The notes beneath the pieces are model-generated. The model worked only from the letters and a program-made list of their open reading frames with translations, was not told the DNA's origin and ran no database searches. Positions 20,831-29,842 of a stretch of 64,000 nucleotides of DNA are shown in pieces. Source of the stretch: Arcticimaribacter sp002477625 (GTDB taxonomy: Bacteria; Bacteroidota; Bacteroidia; Flavobacteriales; Flavobacteriaceae); assembly GCA_943846665.1 (NCBI GenBank), contig OX044358.1:372001-436000 (forward strand), given 5' to 3'. Both the position numbers and the translations under genes were made by a program. Position 1 is the stretch's first letter, and each line of letters opens with the position of its first letter.

Positions 20831-21859
20831 TTAACGACTTCGCTTTACCAATGCTCGGTTGATGTTCCGAACTGCAGCTGGTCCTTCGTATATAAAGCCT
20901 GTATAAAGCTGCACCAAAGCTGCACCAGCATCAAGTTTTTCGATAGCATCTTCGGGTTTATGAATCCCACCTACGCCAATGATTGGAAATGCCTTATTAC
21001 TTTTCTCACTTAAAAAACGAATAACTTCTGTACTTCTATTATGAAGTGGCTTTCCGCTAAGCCCACCCGCTTCTTGGGTTAGGTTTTCTGGAGAATTCAG
21101 GTTGGCTCTGCTGAGGGTTGTATTACTGGCTATAACCCCATCAATTTTTACCTCAGCCATGATGCTGATGATGTCTAAAAGTTGGTCATCTGATAGGTCG
21201 GGAGCAATTTTAAGTAAAATAGGTTTGGAGTTTGCAAGCTTATCGTTGCGCTTCTTCAGCACAGAAAGCAACTGAGTCAAAGGCTCTTTGTCTTGTAATG
21301 CCCGCAAGTTGGGTGTATTGGGTGAACTAACGTTCACTACAAAGTAATCGACATAATCAAAGAGTGCATCAAAACAATAGATGTAGTCGTCGACTGCATT
21401 TTCGTTAGGAGTCAATTTATTTTTCCCGATGTTTCCTCCAATGAGGATGTTTTTATTTTTCTTTAACCGTTCAACGGCTTCATCCACTCCAAGGTTGTTG
21501 AATCCCATGCGGTTGATGATGGCCTGATCGTCTTTTAAACGAAACAAACGCTTCTTTGGATTCCCGGCTTGACCTTTGGGTGTTAATGTCCCGATTTCAA
21601 TAAACCCGAAACCGAAATTCGATAGCTCTTTGTACAACTTAGCATCTTTATCAAAACCAGCGGCTAGACCAACTGGGTTTTTAAAGGTTAAACCAAACAC
21701 CTTTCGCTCTAGGGCAGGATGCTCAATACAATAGATTTTTCTAATCAAAAAAGCTACGCCCGGAATTTTAGAACCCCAACGAATCATCGCAAAAGAAAAG
21801 TGATGGACACTTTCTGGATCAAAAAGAAAAAGAAATGGTTTTATGAGAAGTTGGTACAT
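20831..21859 (-). CDS. pyrD: dihydroorotate dehydrogenase (quinone), class 2
   Basis: FMN enzyme of pyrimidine synthesis, oxidising dihydroorotate to orotate and passing electrons to quinone. The N-terminal extension (MYQLLIKPFLFLFDPESVHH) marks the membrane-associated class 2. FMN/substrate motifs follow: NPVGLAAGFDKDA, IGTLTPKGQAGNPKKRLFRL, INRMGFNN, the catalytic Ser region VNVSSPNTPNLR, and IGVGGI near 300. Length 342 is normal. Separated from the yajC operon by a terminator. Confidence 0.94.
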   Translation of the reverse strand: MYQLLIKPFLFLFDPESVHHFSFAMIRWGSKIPGVAFLIRKIYCIEHPALERKVFGLTFKNPVGLAAGFDKDAKLYKELSNFGFGFIEIGTLTPKGQAGNPKKRLFRLKDDQAIINRMGFNNLGVDEAVERLKKNKNILIGGNIGKNKLTPNENAVDDYIYCFDALFDYVDYFVVNVSSPNTPNLRALQDKEPLTQLLSVLKKRNDKLANSKPILLKIAPDLSDDQLLDIISIMAEVKIDGVIASNTTLSRANLNSPENLTQEAGGLSGKPLHNRSTEVIRFLSEKSNKAFPIIGVGGIHKPEDAIEKLDAGAALVQLYTGFIYEGPAAVRNINRALVKRSR

Positions 21860-21885
21860 GAAATCTAAATTTTAACAAAAATAAA

Positions 21886-21912
21886 AAAACCAACCCGATA
21901 TGGGTTGGTTTT
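21886..21912 (-). terminator. terminator of the nusB-DUF1573-yajC operon
   Basis: Perfect stem AAAACCAACCC / GGGTTGGTTTT with a 5-nt loop; on the minus strand it runs into a T-rich tract. Lies between yajC and pyrD. Confidence 0.85.
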
Positions 21913-21945
21913 ATTTGTAATTAAATAAACAGCGTTTGTTCTTTT

Positions 21946-22224
21946 CTAAGCGTTGAGTTTAGCACTCATCTCTAAAGAAATTGAAGAACGTTCCATTTTA
22001 ATTTTCCCAGCCAAAGTTTCTACAACACAAGTATTGTCTTTATCATTGAGTTCTGCTATTTTTCCATGAATTCCACTTTTGGTGATCACACGATCTCCTT
22101 TTTTGAGGCTACTCATGAACGCTTTTTCTTTTTTGAGTTTTCTTTGTTGGGGTAAAATAATAAAGAAAACAAAGATGACGAGCATCAATAATAAAAAGGG
22201 AACTTGACTTGAAAATCCTTCCAT
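21946..22224 (-). CDS. yajC: preprotein translocase subunit YajC
   Basis: A 92-residue single-pass inner-membrane protein. It has the N-terminal helix PFLLLMLVIFVFFIILPQQRK and the KGDRVITKSGIHGKI/VVETLAGKIKMER beta domain of YajC, the partner of SecD/SecF in protein export. It is the last gene of the nusB-DUF1573-yajC operon, 10 nt after the DUF1573 gene. Confidence 0.92.
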   Translation of the reverse strand: MEGFSSQVPFLLLMLVIFVFFIILPQQRKLKKEKAFMSSLKKGDRVITKSGIHGKIAELNDKDNTCVVETLAGKIKMERSSISLEMSAKLNA

Positions 22225-22234
22225 TGAATTGGGT

Positions 22235-22753
22235 TTAGTTGTTTTGTTGTAAACGTGCAGCTTGTGCAGCTTCGCGTTGTTGTTGTTTTACTGGGTCAGC
22301 TGTTACCATCGCTTTGATACGAATTGTTTCTCTTCCCGTATCTGTATTCGCAGTAATTGTAACTGTTTTCTGCTGTAAGTTAGGCTTGTTACTTGAGTCG
22401 AAGCTTACACGGATTTCGCCAGTTGCACCCGGTGCGATTGGTAAATTCTTAGGATACTCAGGTACAGTACATCCACAGCTACCACGTGCATCTTGGATGA
22501 TAAGATCCGATTTCCCTGTGTTAGTAAACGTAAATACAGTTTCTACACGAGATCCTTCTTGAATTACTCCAAAATCGTGAATTCCCTTGTCAAATGACAT
22601 TACAGGAGCATTTGAAACAGCTTTTAAAGCCGATGCTTGTACAGCTGAAGCTGCAGGCGCTGCATCAGAGGCTGCTTTTTTTGTTTCGGTTCCACCACAA
22701 GAAACAAGTGTTAATGTGGCGATTGCTAGAATAGATAAAAATAAATTTTTCAT
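22235..22753 (-). CDS. DUF1573-domain lipoprotein
   Basis: A 172-residue lipoprotein with lipobox LTLVSC at residues 14-19, an Ala/Lys-rich linker, and an Ig-like DUF1573 domain (FDKGIHDFGVIQEGSRVETVF, ARGSCGCTVPEYP, PGATGEIRVSFDSS). It ends in a Gln-rich tail. Function unknown; located in the cell envelope. It lies between nusB (43 nt) and yajC (10 nt) on the same strand. Confidence 0.88.
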   Translation of the reverse strand: MKNLFLSILAIATLTLVSCGGTETKKAASDAAPAASAVQASALKAVSNAPVMSFDKGIHDFGVIQEGSRVETVFTFTNTGKSDLIIQDARGSCGCTVPEYPKNLPIAPGATGEIRVSFDSSNKPNLQQKTVTITANTDTGRETIRIKAMVTADPVKQQQREAAQAARLQQNN

Positions 22754-22795
22754 AATTATATTTAGTTCATTAATGTTTCAAAATTAAGGAAAAAA

Positions 22796-23740
22796 TTACA
22801 ATAAACCACGTCCTTGTTTATTCATACGATTAGTTTTTTCATACTCTTTAACAAGACTGTCCAAAACACCGTTGATAAACAAATTACTTTTAGGCGTAGA
22901 ATACTCTTTTGCGATCTCTAAATATTCATTCAAAGTTACCTTGGGAGGAATGTTAGAGAAGTAAAACAATTCAGCTATTGCTAGCTTAATGAGGATTGCA
23001 TCGAGATTGGCAATTCGTTCTGAATCCCAATTAGGCGTTTTCCCGTCCAACTCTTTTTGCAGTACTTCTTCGTTAGCAACTGCCTTTTCAAACAGTTCAA
23101 TTCCAAAATTAATATCTTCTTTATTTTCATTAAAGTCAGGGAATTCTAGGGAGTTTTGAGAATCCAGATCAATACGCTTCAGTTGTTTCAGTAAAAAGGT
23201 ATTTACTAAAGGTAAATCGTCGATCCAAGTCATGTTCAAATCCTCAAAATAATGATACAGAGAATCATCGGGTGCAATAATGTCTTTAAACATAGAAACC
23301 ACAAATCGAATCTGTTCTTCATCAGTAGGGGCTGTCAATTTACTGTACACCTCAAACAGCTCACTTTTAAGAAGCGTTGTATATACTTTTTTGACATAAT
23401 CGAACTCCAATTCCCAGTGATTTATTTTCTTGGTAGAGATGAACTGGTCGAGTTTTTTATGTTCTGTTAAAAACATCAAGCATTTATTATTGGCTATAAT
23501 TTGATGTAAGGGAGCAAAAGAATCTTGTGTTCTAATTTGTGTCTCATTAATTTTCTGTTGATTAGTTGCATGCTGCTGAAGCGCTTTGAAGAAAGCAAGC
23601 TTGATCAAGTACAGATCAAAAACTCCCGTAAGGCTGTTTTTGATGAATTTAACTTCATCCGAGAGGGAATTTTGATTTCCATTCGAAAGGGCATAAACAG
23701 ATTGCATTATTTTTATTCGAACGTGTCTTCTTGTGAGCAT
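22796..23740 (-). CDS. nusB: transcription antitermination factor NusB, long form
   Basis: 314 residues, about twice the E. coli protein, as usual for Flavobacteriia. The start MLTRRHVRIKIMQSVYAL and the C-terminal half (VTLNEYLEIAKEYSTPKSNLFINGVLD) are the NusB core, which binds boxA RNA together with S10 during rRNA transcription. The central insertion is helical and of unknown role. First gene of the operon, with its own promoter at 23765-23798. Confidence 0.9.
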   Translation of the reverse strand: MLTRRHVRIKIMQSVYALSNGNQNSLSDEVKFIKNSLTGVFDLYLIKLAFFKALQQHATNQQKINETQIRTQDSFAPLHQIIANNKCLMFLTEHKKLDQFISTKKINHWELEFDYVKKVYTTLLKSELFEVYSKLTAPTDEEQIRFVVSMFKDIIAPDDSLYHYFEDLNMTWIDDLPLVNTFLLKQLKRIDLDSQNSLEFPDFNENKEDINFGIELFEKAVANEEVLQKELDGKTPNWDSERIANLDAILIKLAIAELFYFSNIPPKVTLNEYLEIAKEYSTPKSNLFINGVLDSLVKEYEKTNRMNKQGRGLL

Positions 23741-23764
23741 GTATGAGAACTTTTATTTCCGTCA

Positions 23765-23798
23765 CAAAAATAGTGATTTGAAAAGTACTGCCCTCCAA
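23765..23798 (-). promoter_or_regulatory. promoter of the nusB operon
   Basis: TTG (reverse complement of 23796-23798) is followed after 23 nt by TATTTTTG (23765-23772), an exact TAnnTTTG. It lies about 25 nt before the nusB ATG. Confidence 0.65.
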
Positions 23799-23854
23799 CT
23801 TCGCGTAATTTTTTTTGCAAATAAACTTCCTTTTTTTCTACCCACGTATTTGTG

Positions 23855-23862
23855 TACCTTTG
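23855..23862 (+). promoter_or_regulatory. -7 element for the ABC exporter gene
   Basis: TACCTTTG, an exact TAnnTTTG, 17 nt upstream of the ATG. No convincing -33 TTG at the right spacing. Confidence 0.45.
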
Positions 23863-23878
23863 GACATCTTAAATCTAT

Positions 23879-25633
23879 ATGAAAGAACTAAAATACCTCA
23901 ATAAATATTTATTCAAGTACCGTGTTAGCCTCTTTTTAGGGGTTTTGATTACCATCATCGCACGGATTTTTTCACTTTTTGCGCCGCGTCTAATTGGAAA
24001 TTCCCTTACGGCGGTTGAGCGATTCATCTTAGATGACACTCTAGGACTTGATGTGATTAAGGAAGAACTCTTCTGGAACATCGTAATCATCGTTTCTGCT
24101 GCACTGATCTCTGGATTCTTAACCTTCTTGATGCGTCAAACAATCATCAATGTTTCTCGCTACATCGAGTTTGACCTGAAAAATGAAATTTTTGAACATT
24201 ATCAAAAACTATGCTTAAGCTTTTACAAGAACAATCGAACGGGAGACTTGATGAATCGAATTAGTGAAGATGTAGGAAAGGTCCGTATGTATTTTGGTCC
24301 AGCGATTATGTACAGCATCAATACCATTGCACTCTTTGTAATCGTCATTTCCTATATGGTTAGTATTGCGCCTCTTTTAACAGTATACACCCTACTCCCC
24401 TTGCCAATTTTATCCCTGGCGATATACAAACTAAGCAAAGCCATAAACACCAGGAGTACAGCGGTTCAGGAAACGCTATCCGATCTTTCAACCTTTACAC
24501 AAGAATCCTTCAGCGGTATAGCGGTAATCAAGTCTTACGGGATTCAGTCAAAAATTAATGAGGATTTTGCCCAACTCACCACACTGAGTAAAGAGAAAAA
24601 TGTTGATTTAGCAAAAATTCAAGCGTGGTTTTTCCCACTCATGATCTTGCTTATTGGCTTCAGTAATCTTTTAGTGATTTTTGTTGGAGGAAATCAATAC
24701 ATAGAAGGTACACTAGAAATTGGTGTTTTGGCAGAATTCATCATCTATGTAAACATGCTTACTTGGCCAGTCGCTACAGTGGGATGGGTTACATCAATCG
24801 TTCAACAAGCCGAAGCCTCCCAAAAAAGAATCAATGACTTTCTGAAAGAAGAACCCAAAATAACCAGCGGCAGTTTAGATAAAACGATTGAAAAAGGGAC
24901 TATTGAGTTTAAGAAGGTAAGCTTTACATATAAAGAAACTCAGATTCAAGCTGCAAAGAACATTAGCTTCAAACTTAATCCAGGAGAAACCCTCGGAATA
25001 ATCGGGAAAACAGGCTCTGGGAAATCTACCCTATTGGATTTAATTTGTCGTTTGTATGATGTAGATGAAGGGGAGATTTTAATAGATGGTATTCCAATCC
25101 AAGACTATAACCTCTCTGGAATTCGATCTGAAATTGGGTATGTCCCACAAAACCCTTTCCTCTTTTCCGAAAGTATTGAACGCAATATCCGTTTTGGGAA
25201 ACAGGATGCCAGCTTTGAAGAAATTAAAGCTGCAGCTCAAAGCGCAGCAGTAGCTGAGAATATTGAACAATTTAAAGAAGGATACAAAACTCTTTTAGGC
25301 GAGCGAGGAGTTACTCTTTCTGGAGGGCAAATTCAACGAATTTCAATTGCACGAGCTCTTATTAAAGAACCAAAAGTATTGTTGTTTGATGACTGTTTAT
25401 CTGCCGTTGATGCGGATACAGAGGAAGAAATTTTAAAAAACTTAAAAGAGCGTTCAAAAGAAAAAACTACGCTAATAGTCAGTCATCGAATTTCATCTGT
25501 TAAAGACGCCAATTGTATCCTTGTTATCGATCAGGGGGCAATTATCGAACAAGGAACCCACACCGAGTTAATCCATAAAGGCGGATTTTACAAAGAATTG
25601 TTCCAAAAACAAAACACAGAAAGGCATCAATAA
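23879..25633 (+). CDS. ABC exporter, fused permease and ATP-binding domains
   Basis: 584 residues in half-transporter layout. A six-helix transmembrane domain (about 1-310) precedes a nucleotide-binding domain with Walker A GKTGSGKST (near 378), Q-loop YVPQNPFLFSES, signature LSGGQIQR (near 480), Walker B VLLFDD and H-loop VSHRISSV. Walker B reads DD, where many ABC proteins have DE; MdlA-like relatives share this, so it is not a defect. The substrate is unknown; a lipid or drug exporter is typical. Works as a dimer. Confidence 0.87.
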   Translation: MKELKYLNKYLFKYRVSLFLGVLITIIARIFSLFAPRLIGNSLTAVERFILDDTLGLDVIKEELFWNIVIIVSAALISGFLTFLMRQTIINVSRYIEFDLKNEIFEHYQKLCLSFYKNNRTGDLMNRISEDVGKVRMYFGPAIMYSINTIALFVIVISYMVSIAPLLTVYTLLPLPILSLAIYKLSKAINTRSTAVQETLSDLSTFTQESFSGIAVIKSYGIQSKINEDFAQLTTLSKEKNVDLAKIQAWFFPLMILLIGFSNLLVIFVGGNQYIEGTLEIGVLAEFIIYVNMLTWPVATVGWVTSIVQQAEASQKRINDFLKEEPKITSGSLDKTIEKGTIEFKKVSFTYKETQIQAAKNISFKLNPGETLGIIGKTGSGKSTLLDLICRLYDVDEGEILIDGIPIQDYNLSGIRSEIGYVPQNPFLFSESIERNIRFGKQDASFEEIKAAAQSAAVAENIEQFKEGYKTLLGERGVTLSGGQIQRISIARALIKEPKVLLFDDCLSAVDADTEEEILKNLKERSKEKTTLIVSHRISSVKDANCILVIDQGAIIEQGTHTELIHKGGFYKELFQKQNTERHQ

Positions 25634-25706
25634 TTTTTTTTGTTTAATATTTTATCCATTTTTGTTGATAATTATGGATTTAAGTTAAACAAAACAGAAG
25701 GCGTTG

Positions 25707-26063
25707 ATGGAAAGTAAGCAAGAAGACATATACTCAAAGGTACTTCGTGCTGGAAGAAGAACATATTTTTTTGATATAAGAGAAACCAAAGCAAGCGACT
25801 ATTATCTTACAATAACTGAAAGTAAAAAGTTCAGTAACGATGATGGAACTTTTTTTTATAAAAAACACAAAATATACCTCTACAAAGAAGACTTCCACGA
25901 ATTTCAGGACATTCTTGGTGAAATGATAGGTTTTGTCATCAAAGAAAGAGGAGAAGAAGTTATTAGTGAACGTCATCAAAAAGATTTTAAACCCGAAGAT
26001 TCGAAAGATGTTGCAAAAAACACAACAGAGGATTTTACCGATATTACTTTTGAAGATATTTAA
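25707..26063 (+). CDS. DUF3276 protein (PUR-alpha-like nucleic-acid-binding fold)
   Basis: A 118-residue cytoplasmic protein. The conserved part, EDIYSKVLRAGRRTYFFDI through KHKIYLYKEDF, is the PUR-repeat-like domain of DUF3276; the tail (residues 85-118) is acidic and probably disordered. PUR proteins bind single-stranded DNA or RNA (for example BpuR of Borrelia), so a regulatory role is plausible but not shown. The frame also has TTG at 25704; the ATG right after it is used. Alone between the exporter and the M14 peptidase. Confidence 0.8.
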   Translation: MESKQEDIYSKVLRAGRRTYFFDIRETKASDYYLTITESKKFSNDDGTFFYKKHKIYLYKEDFHEFQDILGEMIGFVIKERGEEVISERHQKDFKPEDSKDVAKNTTEDFTDITFEDI

Positions 26064-26163
26064 CTAATCTTTTTAGCATCATTCCCACCGCCGTTATACC
26101 GTATTTTTTTTACCTTTAAATGGATATTGATTCCGCTTAATTTATTAATTAGAACATAAAACT

Positions 26164-28683
26164 GTGAAAAAAACTACAACACTACTCGTCATAATGTGGA
26201 TGAGCTTCATCGGATTTGCACAAACCGATGCGTCATATTATCTCCCCGCTAGTCATCAATATGATTCCACTATCCCAACGCCACAAAGCGTATTGGGATT
26301 TAATGTAGGAGATTGGCATGTAAGTCACGATAAGCTATCGGAATACATGCGGGTATTGGCACAGGCATCTGAACGCATTTCAATCGAAAACAGAGGGACC
26401 ACCTATGAAGGCCGTCCGCTTCTTCTTTTGACCATTACTAGTCCAAAGAATCATAAAAACATAGATCAAATCAAAAAGCAACACATGCTGTTGTCTGAGC
26501 CAGAAGGTCAGGGTTTAGACCTCAACACCATGCCTGCAATAGTTTATCAGGGTTTCTCGATTCATGGAAATGAACCCAGTGGAGCAAATGCTGGATTAAT
26601 GGTTGCTTATCACCTTGCTGCTTCGCAAGATGCTAGCGTAGCAGAGCTCCTCCAAGAGGTAGTCGTTTTGTTTGATCCGAGCTACAATCCTGACGGATTA
26701 CAACGTTTTTCTCAATGGGCTAACACCCATAAAAGTAATATTCTTAATCCAGACTCAAACGACAGAGAGTATACTGAGGCCTGGCCGAGAGGGCGAACAA
26801 ACCACTATTGGTTTGACATGAACCGCGATTGGCTTCCTGTACAATTGCCCGAATCAAAAGTCCGCATCAAAAGTTTCACGGAATGGTTGCCCAATATCCT
26901 TACAGATCATCATGAGATGGGCACTAATGCCACCTTCTTTTTTCAACCCGGAATTCAATCCCGAGTAAATCCGCTAACCCCAAAGATGAACCAAACCCTA
27001 ACGCGGGAAATTGGAAATTTTCATGCAGAAGCGCTAAACAAAATCGGATCACTTTACTATACCGAAGAAAGCTACGATGACTTTTACTATGGAAAAGGAT
27101 CTACCTACCCCGACGTGAACGGGAGTATTGGAATTCTATTTGAACAAGCAAGCTCAAGGGGTCATATTCAAGAGAGTGATAACGGTGTACTCACATTCCC
27201 TTTCACAATAAGAAACCAGTTCAACACAGCTCTATCTACCCTAAAAGCTGCAAAGAATATGCGGGTAAAACTCCTTGACTATCAAAGAACTTTTTACAGC
27301 GATGCCCTTAAAGAAGCAAGTCAAAGCAAACAAAAGTCCATCGTATTTGGAAACAGCAAAGATCCTGCTACTGCCTATCGTTTAGCAGAAGTACTGAAAC
27401 GCCATAAAATAAAAGTGCATTCTTTAGCCAAAAATACAACTGTAAAAGGAAAGAATTACGCTAAAGAAGCAAGTTATGTTGTTCCACTGAATCAAAAGAA
27501 AAACAAGTTAATTCAAGCGATGTTTGACACACAGACCAAATTCAAAGACAGTTTGTTTTATGATATTTCAGCATGGACCTTTCCCCTATCCTTTAACTTA
27601 AATTATTCTTTTGAAAAATCTACAGCCCTTGCCGGTCCTGAAATCAAAACACTAGCAATAGCCGATGATAAAACAATAGAGCAATCTACTTATGCTTATC
27701 TTTTAGAAGGACACGGTTACTATACTCCTAAATTTCTATACCATCTTTTGGATGCTTCAATCCGAGTAAAGGTCGGACTTAAGCCTTTTTCAATTGAAGG
27801 AAATTCGTATGATTATGGAAGTTTAATGATTCCTGTAGCCAATCAGAATATGAATTCTGAGATGCTACACAACAAAATAACAGAGGCAGCTTCTGGGCTT
27901 ATGCTTACTATTCGTTCGGTAAGTACGGGACTAACAGAAGGTATAGATTTAGGGTCTCGTAATTTTGAAACCATTAAAAAACCAAGTGTTGCGGTCTTAG
28001 TTGGCGATGGAGTACGAAGCTACGATGCTGGAGAAATATGGCATTTAATGGATACGCAGTATGAAATTCCAGTAACCAAGATAGATGTACGTCAACTAAA
28101 AAGGATTGATTTGAGTCGTTACACCCACTTGATCATTCCTAGTTACTCTGGAAGTTTATTGAATTCCAGTACCAAGAAAATTGAAAGCTGGATTAAAATG
28201 GGGGGTTCTTTAGTTGCCTATCGAGATGCAATAAAGTGGGTAAACAAGTCCGAACTCGCAAAGGTTGAATTAAAGTCATTTGAACGAAAGGCTACCGGAG
28301 TAGCTTTTGATCAGAAAGATAATTACCGAGGCGCCCAAAACATTGGGGGAGCTATTTTCAATACAGACATTGACCGAAGCCATCCCATCAACTTCGGTAT
28401 AGAGCAAAGCACCTTGCCGATTTTTAGGAATTCCAGAATCTTTATGGAAGCCGACAAGCAGAGTTATTACAACCCCATTCGTTACACAAAAAATCCGCTT
28501 CTAAGTGGATATATTTCAAGTGAGCAAATGAATCTTTTAAAAGGAAGTGTCCCGTTTAAACACATACGAAAAGGAAGTGGGAATATTATTCTTCTAACAG
28601 ATAACACAAATTTTAGAGCTTATTGGTATGGCACCAATAAAGTTTTTGCAAACACTTTATTTTACGCAGGTTTTATGCGTTAA
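26164..28683 (+). CDS. secreted M14-family zinc carboxypeptidase
   Basis: An 839-residue exported peptidase, read from a GTG start that begins the signal peptide (KKTTTLLVIMWMSFIGFAQ). M14 motifs: SIHGNEPSGAN supplies the first zinc His and Glu, FDPSYNPDG and DMNRDW follow, LTDHHEMG a later His, and GILFEQASSRG the catalytic Glu region. The long C-terminal region (about residues 380-839) has the layout of Bacteroidota M14 proteins and includes a Rossmann-like segment VAVLVGDGVRSYDAGEIWHL. No type IX sorting tail seen. Ended by a strong terminator. Confidence 0.87.
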   Translation: MKKTTTLLVIMWMSFIGFAQTDASYYLPASHQYDSTIPTPQSVLGFNVGDWHVSHDKLSEYMRVLAQASERISIENRGTTYEGRPLLLLTITSPKNHKNIDQIKKQHMLLSEPEGQGLDLNTMPAIVYQGFSIHGNEPSGANAGLMVAYHLAASQDASVAELLQEVVVLFDPSYNPDGLQRFSQWANTHKSNILNPDSNDREYTEAWPRGRTNHYWFDMNRDWLPVQLPESKVRIKSFTEWLPNILTDHHEMGTNATFFFQPGIQSRVNPLTPKMNQTLTREIGNFHAEALNKIGSLYYTEESYDDFYYGKGSTYPDVNGSIGILFEQASSRGHIQESDNGVLTFPFTIRNQFNTALSTLKAAKNMRVKLLDYQRTFYSDALKEASQSKQKSIVFGNSKDPATAYRLAEVLKRHKIKVHSLAKNTTVKGKNYAKEASYVVPLNQKKNKLIQAMFDTQTKFKDSLFYDISAWTFPLSFNLNYSFEKSTALAGPEIKTLAIADDKTIEQSTYAYLLEGHGYYTPKFLYHLLDASIRVKVGLKPFSIEGNSYDYGSLMIPVANQNMNSEMLHNKITEAASGLMLTIRSVSTGLTEGIDLGSRNFETIKKPSVAVLVGDGVRSYDAGEIWHLMDTQYEIPVTKIDVRQLKRIDLSRYTHLIIPSYSGSLLNSSTKKIESWIKMGGSLVAYRDAIKWVNKSELAKVELKSFERKATGVAFDQKDNYRGAQNIGGAIFNTDIDRSHPINFGIEQSTLPIFRNSRIFMEADKQSYYNPIRYTKNPLLSGYISSEQMNLLKGSVPFKHIRKGSGNIILLTDNTNFRAYWYGTNKVFANTLFYAGFMR

Positions 28684-28708
28684 GATGTTATGATCTTGTA
28701 AAAAAAAT

Positions 28709-28742
28709 ACCCAAAGAGAAGATTCTCTTTGGGTGTTTTTTT
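28709..28742. terminator. bidirectional rho-independent terminator
   Basis: Perfect 12-bp stem ACCCAAAGAGAA / TTCTCTTTGGGT with a 2-nt loop, flanked by an A-run on the left and a T-run on the right. It serves the M14 gene and the convergent Mpo1-like gene. Confidence 0.88.
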
Positions 28743-28761
28743 ATTGGACTATTTTGTGGGA

Positions 28762-29229
28762 TTAGCTTTTACTCTTAAATACATGATCCAAAATCCATGC
28801 AGGACCGATCAATAAGAATTTAAGATCGTCTAAGAAAGAGGGCTTTTTACCTTCAATTTTATGTCCATAAAACTGAATAATCCAAGCCACAACAAAAATC
28901 CCAACTGAGGCTTTCCATAAACTCATCTGAAGGGCTAATTGGAAATTCCCAAGAATACATAAAATTGAAAAACCCAAAATCAAAATTGCCATTTTTAATG
29001 ACAATCGAATGTAAAAAATCATCAAAGGAAATAAGAAGGCGACACCCCAATTTGCGTACAGAGGATTTTCAATACCGGTTATGCTGGTAATAAGACCCGA
29101 AGGAATACTCATTAGTAACCCAACTACCGAAAAGAAAATTGCGGGAACACAAAAATAGTGAATGATTTTATTGGTTTTATTTTGATGGCTTACTGCGTAG
29201 GCATCAAGCAATTGTTGTAATGTTTGCAT
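28762..29229 (-). CDS. DUF962 / Mpo1-like membrane protein
   Basis: A 155-residue protein with four predicted transmembrane helices. The family signatures are SHQNKTNKIIHYFCVPAI at the N-terminus and QFYGHKIEGKKPSFLDDL near 120, which carry the conserved His residues. Yeast Mpo1 is a 2-hydroxy fatty acid alpha-dioxygenase, so lipid oxidation is possible for this protein, by family analogy only. Confidence 0.83.
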   Translation of the reverse strand: MQTLQQLLDAYAVSHQNKTNKIIHYFCVPAIFFSVVGLLMSIPSGLITSITGIENPLYANWGVAFLFPLMIFYIRLSLKMAILILGFSILCILGNFQLALQMSLWKASVGIFVVAWIIQFYGHKIEGKKPSFLDDLKFLLIGPAWILDHVFKSKS

Positions 29230-29277
29230 ATTCTTAATTTTTTACTGAAATTACAATTAATTATTTAAACTATCAAA

Positions 29278-29832
29278 ATGGCCGTTACACCATCAAAAAT
29301 GCTTCCTTTACAACAGCAGGCACCCAACTTCAACTTATTGGATGTTAGTCTTGGTAAAAAGGTTTCTCTTGATAACCTAAAAGGAAAAAAAGGAACTTTG
29401 ATTGTTTTTATGTGTAATCATTGTCCTTTTGTAATTCATTTATTGGAGCACTTCATCAGCCTTGCTGAAGAAGTGAAACCACAAGGCATCGCAACCGTAG
29501 CTATTTCGAGTAACGATATCGAGAGTTACCCACAAGATGGGCCACAACAAATGCAAACTCTTTGTGAGGAATACGGAATCTCTTTCCCCTATCTATACGA
29601 TCCTACGCAAGAAGTAGCTCAAGCATATGATGCTGCCTGTACCCCAGACTTTTATCTTTTTGATGATCAAAATAAATTGGTTTATCGCGGGCGATATGAT
29701 GCATCAAGGCCCCAATCGGGAACGCCGATTACGGGAGAAGATTTGAAAAATGCAGCCTTGAATTTAATCCATAAAAAACCCATATCCGAAAATCAATTTC
29801 CGAGTATGGGTTGTAATATCAAGTGGAAGTAA
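29278..29832 (+). CDS. thioredoxin-fold redoxin (AhpC/TSA-like)
   Basis: A 184-residue cytoplasmic protein with a thioredoxin fold. The redox motif CNHCPFV (CXXC) is at about residues 46-52, and the cis-Pro region is CTPDFYLFDD near 120. There is no signal peptide, so it differs from periplasmic TlpA/ResA proteins. This subfamily is usually annotated as thioredoxin family protein; its partner is unknown. Confidence 0.85.
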   Translation: MAVTPSKMLPLQQQAPNFNLLDVSLGKKVSLDNLKGKKGTLIVFMCNHCPFVIHLLEHFISLAEEVKPQGIATVAISSNDIESYPQDGPQQMQTLCEEYGISFPYLYDPTQEVAQAYDAACTPDFYLFDDQNKLVYRGRYDASRPQSGTPITGEDLKNAALNLIHKKPISENQFPSMGCNIKWK

Positions 29833-29842
29833 ACCTGTGTTA

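Noticed and set aside
25704..25706. TTG start for the DUF3276 gene
   Set aside because: An ATG follows directly at 25707 and is the better choice.
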